Below are positions 36,934 through 51,953 of a stretch of DNA of 64,000 nucleotides, one piece after another. The stretch comes from Alkalibacterium gilvum (lineage in GTDB: Bacteria; Bacillota; Bacilli; Lactobacillales; Carnobacteriaceae_A): contig NZ_FNYW01000003.1 in the NCBI RefSeq assembly GCF_900109085.1, positions 37,455 through 101,454 of the forward strand, read 5' to 3'. Both the position numbers and the translations under genes were made by a program. Under the pieces are notes generated by a model, which was not told where the DNA came from, did no database searches, and saw only the letters and a program-made list of their open reading frames with translations. Within the stretch, counting starts at the first letter, position 1; each line of letters starts with the position of its first letter.

Positions 36934-38253
36934 CTAATCGAATTGAGGTAAATACGTTTTATGTGCTTGGTACAATTCTTCGAATACGTCATTTGCTACG
37001 GTATCTGAGTCAACTAATGGATTCAGAGTGAGGGCTGCAATGGCTATGTCTCTATCACCTTTGACAGCTGCCTCGCATACCATACGTTCAAATGTTTTTA
37101 TCGTTTGTAGTGTACCGTTTAGTTTATACGGAATCTGTCCGTAATTTAAAGGTTTCGGTCCATCGCTTGTAATGATTGATGCTGTCTCTATTACCGATTC
37201 ATACGGAAAGTCGCTCACTGTCCCTTTGTTCAATGTATTTACATACTGAATATCGTGTCTATTGTTCACAATGGAATCAACAAGCGAGCAGGCCGCGTCA
37301 CTATAATAAGCACCCCCACGTTCTTCTAATGCTTTCGGTTTAACATCTAAATCCGGATCAGCATATTCTTGAAAGAGTTCTTTCTCAATGTTCTTAACTT
37401 CTTCTGCTCGAACATTATTTTCTTCATACTGTTCCCGTTCGGCTTTTAACTGTTCTTTAGTCATAAAGTAATAGTTTAAATATGGGTTCGGAATTGCTTC
37501 CAGTGACTTGATCAATGATTTAGACCACTGCAAGCTTTCAATATTATTCATTGTTGGTGTGTTTTGTAATTCACCGGATGCATACATGTCTAACAATGCT
37601 TTGATTGAAGATTTCCCTTCCAAAAGGATATCTGTTACAAAGAAATGATGATTGACCCCGACAATATCTAATTCGATAGTTTCTGGGTCAACATCGAAAA
37701 TTTCGCCGAATTGATTCTTCATATTGACTGGAATATTACATAAGCCAACAACACGGTCAAAATCACTGTAGCGATTGACTGCTTCAGTAACCATACCTGC
37801 TGGATTTGTAAAGTTAATAAGCCATGCATCTTTTTTAGCATATTTTTTAACATCTTCCACTATGTCTAAAATCACAGGAATCGTACGCAAAGCTTTGAAC
37901 ATTCCGCCAGCTCCATTGGTTTCCTGTCCAATAATACCATGTGAAAGAGGTATTCGTTCATCCAATACCCTTGCATCCAATCCGCCCACTCGAATTTGAG
38001 TCATAATAAAGTCTGCATCCTCAAGTGCCTTTTGCCGGTCAAGGGTTTGAAAAATTTTGATGCCAACATTAGCTTTTTCAATCATTCGCTTTGATAGATT
38101 AAAAATAGTATTTAATTTTTCTTTTCCCGACTCAATATCGACTAAATGCAGTTCTGTAATTTCCAGCTCATCATAACGATTGATAAATCCTTCGACCAGT
38201 TCAGGTGTATAGGACGAACCGCCACCTATAACGACTACTTTTAGATCATTCAC
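36934..38253 (-). CDS. Family 4 6-phospho-beta-glucosidase
   Basis: GH4 enzymes use NAD and a divalent metal to cleave phosphorylated disaccharides by an oxidation-elimination route. The NAD-binding motif is VVVIGGGSSYTPELVEG (residues 6-22), and metal ligands C172 (LCNIP) and H202 (VGVNHHFF) are present. IRVGGLDARVLDERIPL and QETNGAGG are typical of the 6-phospho-beta-glucosidase branch. At 439 residues it is complete. It follows the GH1 gene after 15 bp, so both probably act on the same imported phospho-beta-glucosides. Confidence 0.9.
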   Translation of the reverse strand: MNDLKVVVIGGGSSYTPELVEGFINRYDELEITELHLVDIESGKEKLNTIFNLSKRMIEKANVGIKIFQTLDRQKALEDADFIMTQIRVGGLDARVLDERIPLSHGIIGQETNGAGGMFKALRTIPVILDIVEDVKKYAKKDAWLINFTNPAGMVTEAVNRYSDFDRVVGLCNIPVNMKNQFGEIFDVDPETIELDIVGVNHHFFVTDILLEGKSSIKALLDMYASGELQNTPTMNNIESLQWSKSLIKSLEAIPNPYLNYYFMTKEQLKAEREQYEENNVRAEEVKNIEKELFQEYADPDLDVKPKALEERGGAYYSDAACSLVDSIVNNRHDIQYVNTLNKGTVSDFPYESVIETASIITSDGPKPLNYGQIPYKLNGTLQTIKTFERMVCEAAVKGDRDIAIAALTLNPLVDSDTVANDVFEELYQAHKTYLPQFD

Positions 38254-38268
38254 ACAAACTCACCCTTT

Positions 38269-39660
38269 CTATAATTCAAACCCATTATTATCATGAAGGT
38301 CTTTGAACCAGTAACCGGATTTTTTAATCGTTCGTTCCTGCGTTTCTAGATCAAGTTCGATCAGGCCATATCTATTTTTGTAAGCATTTAGCCATGACCA
38401 GCAGTCGATCGGTGTCCAGACTTGATAACCGACACAATTGGATCCTTCTTCGATTCCTTTGTGAAGCCATTTCAAATGCCCTTTATAGAAGTCGATACGG
38501 TAATCATCTTCGATCATACCATCTTTCTTGAAGCGGTCTTCATCTTGAACACCCATACCGATCTCAGTAATCATCCGTTCAATATTTCCATAGTCATTTT
38601 TAATGTTCATGGCAATATCGTAAATTCCTTTTTCATATATTTCCCAGCCACGATACGGATTCATTTTCTTACCTGGCATATCATAGATATCAAAGTAGTA
38701 CGTTGGTAAGAATGGTGCGTCTGGATTAGTAACACTGTCTCTTGCTTTAATTCTAACGGGCTGATAATAATTAACACCCAAAAAGTCTACCGTATTTTTC
38801 TTGATGATATCCAAATCTTCCTCGTCATAATCAGGCATTAAGTCATGTTTTTTGATTAATTCGACAAGTAATGGTGTAAATTCACCTTTTATAGCTGGAT
38901 CCAAAAAGCTCTTGTTCTGGAAAGCTTCTGCTATTTCTGCCGCTCTCATATCTGCTTCGTTATTGCTTCGAGGATATGCCGGAGAAAGGTTTAGAACAAT
39001 ACCTATTTTCCCGTCTGTATCTAATTTTTTAAATTCTTTGACAGCACAAGCACTTGCTAAAGCTGTATGATAGCCAACTTTTACTGCAAGGGCAGCATCA
39101 ACTTTCATTGGATATTGGTATTGAAGTAAATACCCCGTCTCCACTTGAACAATTGGCTCATTAAATGTAAACCATTTTTTGACAACATCGCCAAATAATT
39201 CAAAACATGCTTTGGCATACTCTGTATAGTAGTCTACTACTTTTCGATTTTCCCATCCACCAATATCTTGCAAGGCTGCAGGCATATCAAAGTGGAATAA
39301 GTTAACGAACGGCTCAATATCATGCTTTCTCAATGTTTCAAAATAATCTCTATAATATGCAACGGCTTTTTCATTTATCTCACCATGACCTTCTGGAAAA
39401 AGTCTCGCCCAGCTGATCGATGTTCTAAAAGAATTGTGTCCAGTTTGTTTAAGGAGCTGGATATCTTCTTTATAATGCTTATACATCGTCGTCGTTTTAT
39501 AAGGACCTACTTCGTTGTAGAATTTTTCAGGTTCCATATCGAACCACTTGCCCCATATATCTTGGCCTTTTCCGTCACCTTCATACGTTCCTTCTGATTG
39601 TGTGGCTGAAGTTGCACTACCGAAGTAAAAATCTTTTGGAAATGTTAAAATGTCACTCAT
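38269..39660 (-). CDS. Family 1 6-phospho-beta-glucosidase
   Basis: A retaining GH1 enzyme of 463 residues. The acid/base is E168 in TFNEP and the nucleophile E366 in ITEIG. The N-terminal signature FYFGSATSATQSEG and the C-terminal RYGLIELDLETQERTIKKSGYWFKD are present. The serine- and lysine-containing end region is typical of enzymes that recognise 6-phosphorylated sugars. Its ATG overlaps the end of the upstream small ORF by eight bases. The operon order is PTS IIA (frameshifted), small membrane protein, GH1, GH4. Confidence 0.9.
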   Translation of the reverse strand: MSDILTFPKDFYFGSATSATQSEGTYEGDGKGQDIWGKWFDMEPEKFYNEVGPYKTTTMYKHYKEDIQLLKQTGHNSFRTSISWARLFPEGHGEINEKAVAYYRDYFETLRKHDIEPFVNLFHFDMPAALQDIGGWENRKVVDYYTEYAKACFELFGDVVKKWFTFNEPIVQVETGYLLQYQYPMKVDAALAVKVGYHTALASACAVKEFKKLDTDGKIGIVLNLSPAYPRSNNEADMRAAEIAEAFQNKSFLDPAIKGEFTPLLVELIKKHDLMPDYDEEDLDIIKKNTVDFLGVNYYQPVRIKARDSVTNPDAPFLPTYYFDIYDMPGKKMNPYRGWEIYEKGIYDIAMNIKNDYGNIERMITEIGMGVQDEDRFKKDGMIEDDYRIDFYKGHLKWLHKGIEEGSNCVGYQVWTPIDCWSWLNAYKNRYGLIELDLETQERTIKKSGYWFKDLHDNNGFEL

Positions 39661-39805
39661 CCTTTCCTTTTTTCATGTAAACGTAAATGCCCAGAGATAT
39701 AACGACCCCGCCCATTAGTATAGAAACAATTTGGTTCGTGAACATGGGACTGCTTGCTAGGATTAAAAAGCCGATTGATATGATAAAAAGCGCCCACTTA
39801 TTCAT
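39653..39805 (-). CDS. Small two-helix membrane protein
   Basis: A 50-residue frame encodes two hydrophobic helices (about residues 4-20 and 25-44) and a basic end (MKKGKDE). Its ATG directly follows the TAA of the PTS IIA gene (TAAATG) and its stop overlaps the GH1 start (ATGAGTGA). That tight packing argues that it is a translated gene and not a chance frame. I know no function. It might be a small partner of a PTS permease. Confidence 0.55.
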   Translation of the reverse strand: MNKWALFIISIGFLILASSPMFTNQIVSILMGGVVISLGIYVYMKKGKDE

Positions 39806-40131
39806 TTACTCGCCTTCTTCGATTCGTTTATAAACGTCTATAAACTCCTCAGATAATATTTTGAAAGCTTCAGCACTCATCATCTGATCCTCAGCATGCA
39901 CCAAGATTAAACTAAATTCTAATTTTTCATCACTGGCTTCTCTTTGAATCAGTTTTGCGTGCGATTTATGTCCTTGTAAAAGTGTTCATTTCCTTCATTG
40001 ATTTTAGCTTCAGCAGCTTTGAAGTCTCCTTTTTTTGCAAGACCGATTGCATCAATAAAAGCTGACCTCGCTGTACCTACTGTTGAGATAATTTCAAAAA
40101 ATATCAGTTCCATTTCTTCCATTTTTAACAT
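39806..40131 (-). pseudogene. PTS lactose/cellobiose IIA component, frameshifted
   Basis: The first part reads MEEMELIFFEIISTVGTARSAFIDAIGLAKKGDFKAAEAKINEGNEHF, the N-terminal half of a Lac-family IIA. At AAAA 39978-39981 (TTTT on the coding strand) the frame is lost. Adding one T there gives HFLQGHKSHAKLIQREAS and then LILVHAEDQMMSAEAFKILSEEF, the normal C-terminal half with the phosphorylated His region (GHKSH...LVHAEDQ), ending in TAA at 39806. A one-base loss in a T-run explains everything, so sequencing error or recent mutation are both possible. The likely start is ATG 40122 after AGAGAGG. IIB and IIC are not adjacent: the IS element ends 22 bp upstream of the reading frame. Confidence 0.85.
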
Positions 40132-40183
40132 CCTCTCTAAATAAAATAAGACGGTGCTGACCCCCAAAAGTTAGAGTTTAATA

Positions 40184-41050
40184 TTATGCAGCCAACTGGC
40201 TGGTTTGAGTTCGGTATTCTACTGGACTTAAGCCTGCCAGTTTTTGTTTTGTGCGGACGGTATTATACCAATCGATATACTCTTCGATTTGTTTCTTGAG
40301 TTGATCATAGGTAACTAGAGGCTCTCCATGATACATTTCTTGTTTCATAATACCAAAGAAATTCTCCATTGCGGCATTATCAGAACAGGTAGCTTTTCGA
40401 GACATACTTTGAAAAATTTTGTTCTTTTTCAAATGCTGTCTCCATTTTTTATGCTGATAAAGCCATCCTTGATCTGAGTGGATCGTGGTGCGAACCGTAC
40501 CGTTCTTTTTTACTATCTGAATGGCATCTTCTAAAGGACCTAATACTAGGTCTAATGTTGGACGTTTGCTAATACCATACGAGATGATTTCTCCATTATA
40601 TAAATCATAAATTGGATTAAGATAAAGTTTCTGATCATTTAAACATTTAAATTCAGTTACATCTGTCACCAATTTTTGTAATGCAAAGGGAGTAGAAAAC
40701 CGTCGGTTTAGTAAGTTTTTTGCGACTTCCCCAACCGTTCCTTTATAAGAATTGTACTTTCTAGTCTTACGAGTGAATTTAATGCACTTCAGGCCCAACT
40801 CTTTCATCAGACGATAAACCTTTTTATGATTGATTACCAGTCCATTTTTATTCAATTCATTAGTAATTCGTTTGTATCCATAGCGTTCTTTAAATTGATA
40901 AAAGAGCTCTGAAATCTTATCTTTTAGATCTTTATCTTGGTCTTCTGAGTTCAACCGCTTTAAATGGTAATGGTACGTAGCTTCTGGAATTCCTACAACT
41001 ATAAAGACATCCTTTAATTTGTATCCTTCTTCTTTGAGCTCGAATGCCAC
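40184..41050 (-). CDS. IS3 family transposase OrfB (DDE integrase)
   Basis: A 288-residue catalytic part with an N-terminal HTH_21-type region (ISELFYQFKERYGYKRITNELNKNGL) and an rve integrase core. The DDE residues are in TDVTEFK, IHSDQGWLY and the SDNAAMENFFGIMKQE block. It starts at a GTG within the end of OrfA, in the -1 frame relative to OrfA, as usual for programmed frameshift expression of an OrfAB fusion. A short A4G slippery run (CGAAAAGC) lies in the overlap region. It appears complete and possibly active. Confidence 0.92.
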   Translation of the reverse strand: MAFELKEEGYKLKDVFIVVGIPEATYHYHLKRLNSEDQDKDLKDKISELFYQFKERYGYKRITNELNKNGLVINHKKVYRLMKELGLKCIKFTRKTRKYNSYKGTVGEVAKNLLNRRFSTPFALQKLVTDVTEFKCLNDQKLYLNPIYDLYNGEIISYGISKRPTLDLVLGPLEDAIQIVKKNGTVRTTIHSDQGWLYQHKKWRQHLKKNKIFQSMSRKATCSDNAAMENFFGIMKQEMYHGEPLVTYDQLKKQIEEYIDWYNTVRTKQKLAGLSPVEYRTQTSQLAA

Positions 41051-41577
41051 AGCTGCTTGTGCTTTTCGAGGTAAGCATTCGGATTCTCCTCGTAAGCTTT
41101 TAACTTTTTTAAGTAAGCATTCTCCAAACGGAGAAGCTCATTTTCACGTTCAAGTGCTTGCTCTTTAGACATAGTTCCATTATCTTTTGGTTTCTTTTTC
41201 TTTGGTTGTTTAGACATAGAAGGTCGCCCCTTAGATTTAGATTTCAGGCCTTCTACACCTTCTTTATTAAATGCTCGATTCCAGTTCGCAATGATAGAGG
41301 GTTCTCTTATTCCGAAGGAATTAGCCGTTTCTTGATAAGAAGCACCTGTTCGTTTCATAAAGTGTAATACATCTAGTTTGAAATGAACAGAATAGACTTC
41401 TTTTGTTTTTTTTCGAATTAACCCTTCTTCCCCATAGTGAGTATATAGATTTACCCATTTTTCTATAGGTGAGGAACTTGGCATACCGTATTTTTTTGCC
41501 AATAATCTATATCCCAACGTCCCATTTTGATACTCCTTCACAACTTTCAATTTAAATCCAGCACTATATTTAGCCAT
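41014..41577 (-). CDS. IS3 family transposase OrfA
   Basis: The 187-residue protein has two helix-turn-helix units (about 5-50 and 65-115), the layout of the IS150 subgroup, and a C-terminal coiled segment (MSKEQALERENELLRLENAYLKKLKAY) that often acts as a leucine zipper. It overlaps OrfB by 37 bp. It binds the terminal repeats and is fused to OrfB by frameshifting in this family. Confidence 0.92.
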   Translation of the reverse strand: MAKYSAGFKLKVVKEYQNGTLGYRLLAKKYGMPSSSPIEKWVNLYTHYGEEGLIRKKTKEVYSVHFKLDVLHFMKRTGASYQETANSFGIREPSIIANWNRAFNKEGVEGLKSKSKGRPSMSKQPKKKKPKDNGTMSKEQALERENELLRLENAYLKKLKAYEENPNAYLEKHKQLWHSSSKKKDTN

Positions 41578-41731
41578 ACAAAAAGACCCCCAAAAGTTAG
41601 ATTATTTACTCTAACTTTTGGGGGTTGGTACCTTCTCTTCATTACTTTTACTTCTTTTTATTAATGGCGTTCCAAACTATAAGCATATTTTGACTTTAGA
41701 CAACATGGAAAATATATTTTTTATAGTTTTT

Positions 41732-47659
<5,928 letters not shown>

Positions 47660-47786
47660 CTATGAATCAATCAGATTTTATTGTTATTTTTAAATTGGCA
47701 GTAAATCTACGCTATTTCTCACCTCCTTTGCGCGAAATCACTTTTTGTGTAACGCTGTCATTTTGTTTAAAAAATAATTTATACCA

Positions 47787-48431
47787 TTATATGTTTTTGG
47801 ATTCGACTAATTCGCCTTTAACAATGTACCTTGTTTCACCTTCATTATTACAAGTGATAAGCGTAATAACCGATTTATCCAGCGAGTCTTCCAACACACT
47901 TAAATCTGTTGCCTCAACTGTTTTGCTTTCTGTCATCTGATAAACATAAACACGATCTCCATCATTGAGATACATCAGATGTCCTTTTTTCATACGATAG
48001 ATTGGTCTGAAAAGCAATTTCGGATTAGTCATATAATGACCGGCAAGTGCATAGTTACCTTGCCCCATTTTCTGATCTTCTGATAGTGTCACTGCTCCAA
48101 CTGCTAAGCCAGCATTGGAAACCCCTTTTATGATAGGCAGAGACAAGTCAACACTTGGAATACTCAATGAGCCTATGACAGGTAGATCCTTATGTTCTCT
48201 CATAGCCTTAATTACAGCTTCTCCATCCAAGTCCTCTATAATATCAAAATCAAATGAGACTTCCTTTTCATTATTATTTTCAACCACCTCAGCTGTAACG
48301 ACTTCTTCAGAGTACTTTTGGCTTATATACGCTATACTCTGATCTTGTAAAGGCTTTTTTAATAATAGAAATATCCCTGTAATAATCATTAATATGCTAA
48401 AGAATTTTAACTTTTTTTGATGTTTTCTCAT
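47787..48431 (-). CDS. srtA: Class A-type sortase
   Basis: One N-terminal membrane helix (about residues 10-28) precedes a sortase domain with catalytic His in LAGHYM, Cys in TLITCNNEG and Arg in ETRYIVKGEL. The TLxTC...RxIVKGEL end resembles streptococcal class A sortases, which attach LPxTG proteins to peptidoglycan. I use ATG 48431 (MRKHQKK), seven bases after GTGGGG; the upstream in-frame ATG overlaps that site. Length is 214 residues. It is 136 bp upstream of the GH101 gene on the same strand, suggesting that it serves this substrate, though it could also be the general sortase. Confidence 0.88.
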   Translation of the reverse strand: MRKHQKKLKFFSILMIITGIFLLLKKPLQDQSIAYISQKYSEEVVTAEVVENNNEKEVSFDFDIIEDLDGEAVIKAMREHKDLPVIGSLSIPSVDLSLPIIKGVSNAGLAVGAVTLSEDQKMGQGNYALAGHYMTNPKLLFRPIYRMKKGHLMYLNDGDRVYVYQMTESKTVEATDLSVLEDSLDKSVITLITCNNEGETRYIVKGELVESKNI

Positions 48432-48688
48432 AGGTTTACCCCACAATAAGTGTATAAATTAGTTAATCTACGGATGTCTATTTATATTCCAAGGATTTTT
48501 ATAATCCCAAGGCGAGTAGTGTCATTATTTTATCAAAACTAAACATTGAGGATGTTTTATCATCATAAAGTAATACAATAAATAAGCGTTGCAATCTAGA
48601 ACCCATTGAAGTGAACTCTAGATCGTCACACACTTACTTATAAACTTATTTCATTCATAACCTTCAAATAACTACTCAACGACAAACT

Positions 48689-49585
48689 TTATTCGAACAA
48701 ACGTGAGACTGAGCCAATAAGCGCGGCATCAGGACTAGTCGATACAGTGATTCGTTTAATAGCATCATGCTGAGCTTCAAGCAGATAATTGGCTAACTTT
48801 TTTTTCACTAATTCAACCAGGGCAGGGTGATGTACGGCAACACTCCCGCCAACGACAATTTTATTTGGATCAAGCAGTGAGATGACTGACGTAAAGCCGA
48901 TAGCCAGTGAGCGCGCTACTTCATTAAGTATGTTCTCTGCTGTCTCATCTCCGTCATAAAACTTGTCAAACACATCTTTTGTAGTTATTGTCTGATCATT
49001 GAAAAACTGTTTGCCATATTCTTCGATTGCAACACCAGATGTACACTTTTCCAGGATTCTCAGTTCATTGTTTTCTAATCCAGCCTGAACCGGGATCAGA
49101 CCCAGTTCACCAGAGAAGCCATTACCCTTGATCAGCTCATTGTTCAAAATGCTGGCAGAAGCAACCCCTGTACTTAGAGTGATATACGTGAAGAGCTGAC
49201 CTGTTTCAACTTTACTCAAGAAATATTCTCCGTAGGCTGCCACCGCCACATCGTTTTCGATAAGGATAGCCAACTTTGGATATACTTCCAGCAGTCTTTC
49301 TTTAAGTGGGAAGTTTGTCCAGGGTAAGTTGTTCTGAAAAACGGCCACACCGTTTTCCCTGTCCACTTTTCCCGGCAGTCCAACACCTATGCCGATGATG
49401 TTTTCTTTTACTGCATCTGATTGAGCGAAGATTGCATCAATTGCCGCGACGACTTGTTTAAACATGCTCTCTTTATCACCAGTCTTGCTGGGCAACTTTT
49501 CGTAAGCTGATACCTCTCCAAGCTCATTGATCAATCCTGCTGCTATTTTGGTCCCGCCTATATCTAAGGCAATTGCGTAGTTCAT
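48689..49585 (-). CDS. ROK family sugar kinase, probably for a hexosamine
   Basis: The ATP-binding motif DIGGTK (residues 8-13), GLPGKVD, IENDVAVAAYGEY and a GELG segment identify a ROK kinase of 298 residues. The usual zinc-binding CxCGxxGC motif is absent (ENNELRILEKCTSGVA), and the His that normally follows E-x-G is Leu (GELGLIP), so this is a zinc-free ROK member. It lies after the GH112 phosphorylase gene and its small partner. That context suggests phosphorylation of the GalNAc released by phosphorolysis, to GalNAc-6-P, which would feed AgaS after deacetylation. A glucokinase or ManNAc kinase role cannot be excluded. Confidence 0.8.
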   Translation of the reverse strand: MNYAIALDIGGTKIAAGLINELGEVSAYEKLPSKTGDKESMFKQVVAAIDAIFAQSDAVKENIIGIGVGLPGKVDRENGVAVFQNNLPWTNFPLKERLLEVYPKLAILIENDVAVAAYGEYFLSKVETGQLFTYITLSTGVASASILNNELIKGNGFSGELGLIPVQAGLENNELRILEKCTSGVAIEEYGKQFFNDQTITTKDVFDKFYDGDETAENILNEVARSLAIGFTSVISLLDPNKIVVGGSVAVHHPALVELVKKKLANYLLEAQHDAIKRITVSTSPDAALIGSVSRLFE

Positions 49586-49606
49586 TTATGCCACTCCTTA
49601 TAAACC

Positions 49607-49774
49607 TCATACATATTTTCTATTGTAGTTCCATAGAAGTGAAATGAGACCTGCTAAACCGACAAGCTGTATTAACAGATATATCTTCCCGGTTGCCTGA
49701 TGACCATATACAACCAGAACCAGACAGCCGATAAAGATAATAAGTTTCAATATGAATTTTAATTTATCACTCAT
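49607..49774 (-). CDS. Small two-helix membrane protein (DUF6903-like)
   Basis: The 55-residue product has two hydrophobic segments and ends NYNRKYV. The start at 49774 overlaps the GH112 stop (TAATG) and is preceded by GGGAGA inside the end of that gene, showing translational coupling. Small proteins of this type recur next to GH112 phosphorylase genes in Firmicutes and resemble DUF6903; that family link is from memory. The function is unknown. Confidence 0.7.
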   Translation of the reverse strand: MSDKLKFILKLIIFIGCLVLVVYGHQATGKIYLLIQLVGLAGLISLLWNYNRKYV

Positions 49775-51930
49775 TATATTCTCTCCCATCTCAATTCGCT
49801 AGGTTCAAGAGTGTAACTCAGGGCTTTTCCTTCCCCGTTATACACATCAGTTTTTTGCTGTTCCATTGAATTATTGATAATCGCATACCAGCCTTTTTCT
49901 GGGTAAACATTAACCTCACAGTTCGCATTTGTGACGTGCCATGTTGTGTATTCGTCCTCTTTGTTGGCTGCGTACATCATTGCTTTATAGAGCAGACGTG
50001 TATTTTCTACGCTGAATGGTAATCCCGCCATATAAACGGAACGTCCTTTGCCATAGGTTGACGAAGATAGATGGACTTCCCCGTCTGAATAATCTAAAAT
50101 CGTTGTATCTTTAGATGTTGCATAAATATTTTTCATGCTTTCACCATAATCGAAATCAGTTCGGTTACGGTTTAAAAAGTGACCCGTAGTTGTCTCAGTG
50201 AAATATTTATTTGATGACAGTGAAAAACCTAATTCCTTGTCAACTCCCAGAACATCAGCTAGCTGGAAGTATCTTCCTTGATGTGAAACAGCTGAGGGTT
50301 CTCCTACGCCTATGAAGCCACCGCCATTGTGTACCCATTTTCTAATGTTTCCAACAAGTTTAGGGTCGGTCCAGTGGTCGCCTCCAGAAAAGGCCGTACC
50401 TGCGTCGCCGGCATTGATGATGACAGATACATCTTCCGGCACACCATTTTCTTTGATCTCATCAAAAGATATAAAGTCCACATCCACGGGGAGTCCGCTT
50501 AATGATTCCAATATCCCCTGGTAAGTATAGATCTGTTTGTACCAGAGAGCATGCGATACCATGAAATACTGCCAGCTTCTCAATTTGCCCCAGGAACTGA
50601 CAAAGGCCACTTTCAACTTGGTCAAAGGTTTTGATCCGTCTACATGGCTGATGATATCTCTGAATTCATCAGTGACTTTGCCTATATACTCGACAAACTC
50701 CGGAAATTCATAGGCCAGATGCAAGTAACCGCCATAACCAATACGGTCCAAAGGATTACGCATCATAGCGCGTCTGGAGCTTAACCATCGTTCATTCGCT
50801 TCCGTAACTGGATTATTATTTTCGTTAAAAGTATCCGGGAAGAAGTAAGGCAGGAAGCGTCCTTCAGAATATTTGATGTGCGGAATGTCCGCAATCATTC
50901 TTAAGGTTGCGCCATCTCCGACACTTCCAACCACTGAATCCAGTCCAATTTTTTCGAAATATTTTCCGTATGGTTCAGTTCCGATCCAGTTATCTCCAAG
51001 AAACATCATGGCTTCTTTTCCAGCATCGTGTACGATATCCACAAGTTCCTTGGCTTGTTCTGCAACAAATGCCTGAACAAAATCGATGTAATCAAGGTAG
51101 GCCTTGCTTGGCACTCTGAATGCCGTATTGTAATACCCCTGATCCACAATATCTTCCGGTCTTAGAGCATAACCCTTTTCTTTTTCAAATGCTTCGAGTA
51201 CTGATACAGATACCGTAGACCCATAGCCGAACCAGTCAACAAATTTCTCTTTAGCCAAGTCATTAAAGACAAGTGTGAAGTGATAGAAGAAAGTTGTGAA
51301 CCGAACAACATCAGTTTCCGGATTTTCTTTCACCCATTTTTTTAGATAATCTTTCATATAGGCTTGAGAGTTAGGCTGTCTGACATCAAAAGGAATGTCA
51401 TGAGGTGCGTCTCCCCAGTCATTCGTAATGTGATTGTACATATGCGTTGGATCCCATTTCATGTAAACAAGGAAGGAAACAGTGTATTCATGGAAAGGCT
51501 CAACATTATTGATGTTGACTGTATGATCTTCTTTATTCACTGACCAGTTTTCTGTGGCTACAACATCTCCTGTTGTACGATCAATCACTTCCCACCACTT
51601 TTTGGGATCATGACGATAATCCGGCTCGATTTGTTCTTCATAATAGCCGTCCATTAATGCCACTTCAAGCGTCTTATCCGTTGCGGTATTAAATTTTGAC
51701 ATCAGATACAGCTGCTGCATTTCTTCTAAATGCTTTTTGATAAAATCATTATGTCCTCGGGCTACAAAATAGGTTTTATAAACCTTTGTATCTAATTCTA
51801 TAATCCCTTTATCCAGTTCAGTCCCGTCACTATCTCTAACGGCATCTGCGCCCCATTTATCAATTAATTCCTTTGTTTCCTTTAAAAAATTTTGTTCTGT
51901 TGGTAAAGTCACTCGACCTTTATTCTTCAT
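49774..51930 (-). CDS. lnpA: GH112 1,3-beta-galactosyl-N-acetylhexosamine phosphorylase
   Basis: The enzyme cleaves Gal-beta-1,3-GalNAc (galacto-N-biose) or lacto-N-biose with phosphate to alpha-galactose-1-P and free GalNAc or GlcNAc in the cytoplasm. The whole 718-residue chain follows GH112: GRVTLPTEQNFLKETKELIDKWGADAVRDSDGTELD at the N-terminus, the catalytic Asp region FLGDNWIGTEPYGKYFEKIGLDSVVGSVGDG, and the C-terminal Rossmann-like and beta domains. No signal peptide is present, which agrees with action after import. Gene order (transporter, phosphorylase, small protein, kinase) and the GH101 downstream favour galacto-N-biose as the substrate; sequence alone does not separate it from lacto-N-biose. 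Confidence 0.93.
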   Translation of the reverse strand: MKNKGRVTLPTEQNFLKETKELIDKWGADAVRDSDGTELDKGIIELDTKVYKTYFVARGHNDFIKKHLEEMQQLYLMSKFNTATDKTLEVALMDGYYEEQIEPDYRHDPKKWWEVIDRTTGDVVATENWSVNKEDHTVNINNVEPFHEYTVSFLVYMKWDPTHMYNHITNDWGDAPHDIPFDVRQPNSQAYMKDYLKKWVKENPETDVVRFTTFFYHFTLVFNDLAKEKFVDWFGYGSTVSVSVLEAFEKEKGYALRPEDIVDQGYYNTAFRVPSKAYLDYIDFVQAFVAEQAKELVDIVHDAGKEAMMFLGDNWIGTEPYGKYFEKIGLDSVVGSVGDGATLRMIADIPHIKYSEGRFLPYFFPDTFNENNNPVTEANERWLSSRRAMMRNPLDRIGYGGYLHLAYEFPEFVEYIGKVTDEFRDIISHVDGSKPLTKLKVAFVSSWGKLRSWQYFMVSHALWYKQIYTYQGILESLSGLPVDVDFISFDEIKENGVPEDVSVIINAGDAGTAFSGGDHWTDPKLVGNIRKWVHNGGGFIGVGEPSAVSHQGRYFQLADVLGVDKELGFSLSSNKYFTETTTGHFLNRNRTDFDYGESMKNIYATSKDTTILDYSDGEVHLSSSTYGKGRSVYMAGLPFSVENTRLLYKAMMYAANKEDEYTTWHVTNANCEVNVYPEKGWYAIINNSMEQQKTDVYNGEGKALSYTLEPSELRWERI

Positions 51931-51953
51931 TTAACTGTCCTCCGATATATCAT

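Larger units (their letters stand above)
40153..41632 (-). mobile_element. IS3 family insertion sequence, IS150-like
   Basis: Two overlapping reading frames (OrfA, OrfB) lie between 25-bp terminal inverted repeats that match at 22 positions: GGTGCTGACCCCCAAAAG at 40153 and the complement of CTTTTGGGGGTTGGTACC ending at 41632. Size, about 1.48 kb, fits the family. Inside the OrfA-side end a second inverted copy of the terminal sequence forms a perfect 16-bp stem (41586-41601 with 41610-41625), which could block transcription entering the element. I could not identify target-site duplications (flanks AAGAC and TTCTC differ). The element separates the beta-glucoside operon from whatever preceded it. 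Confidence 0.9.
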
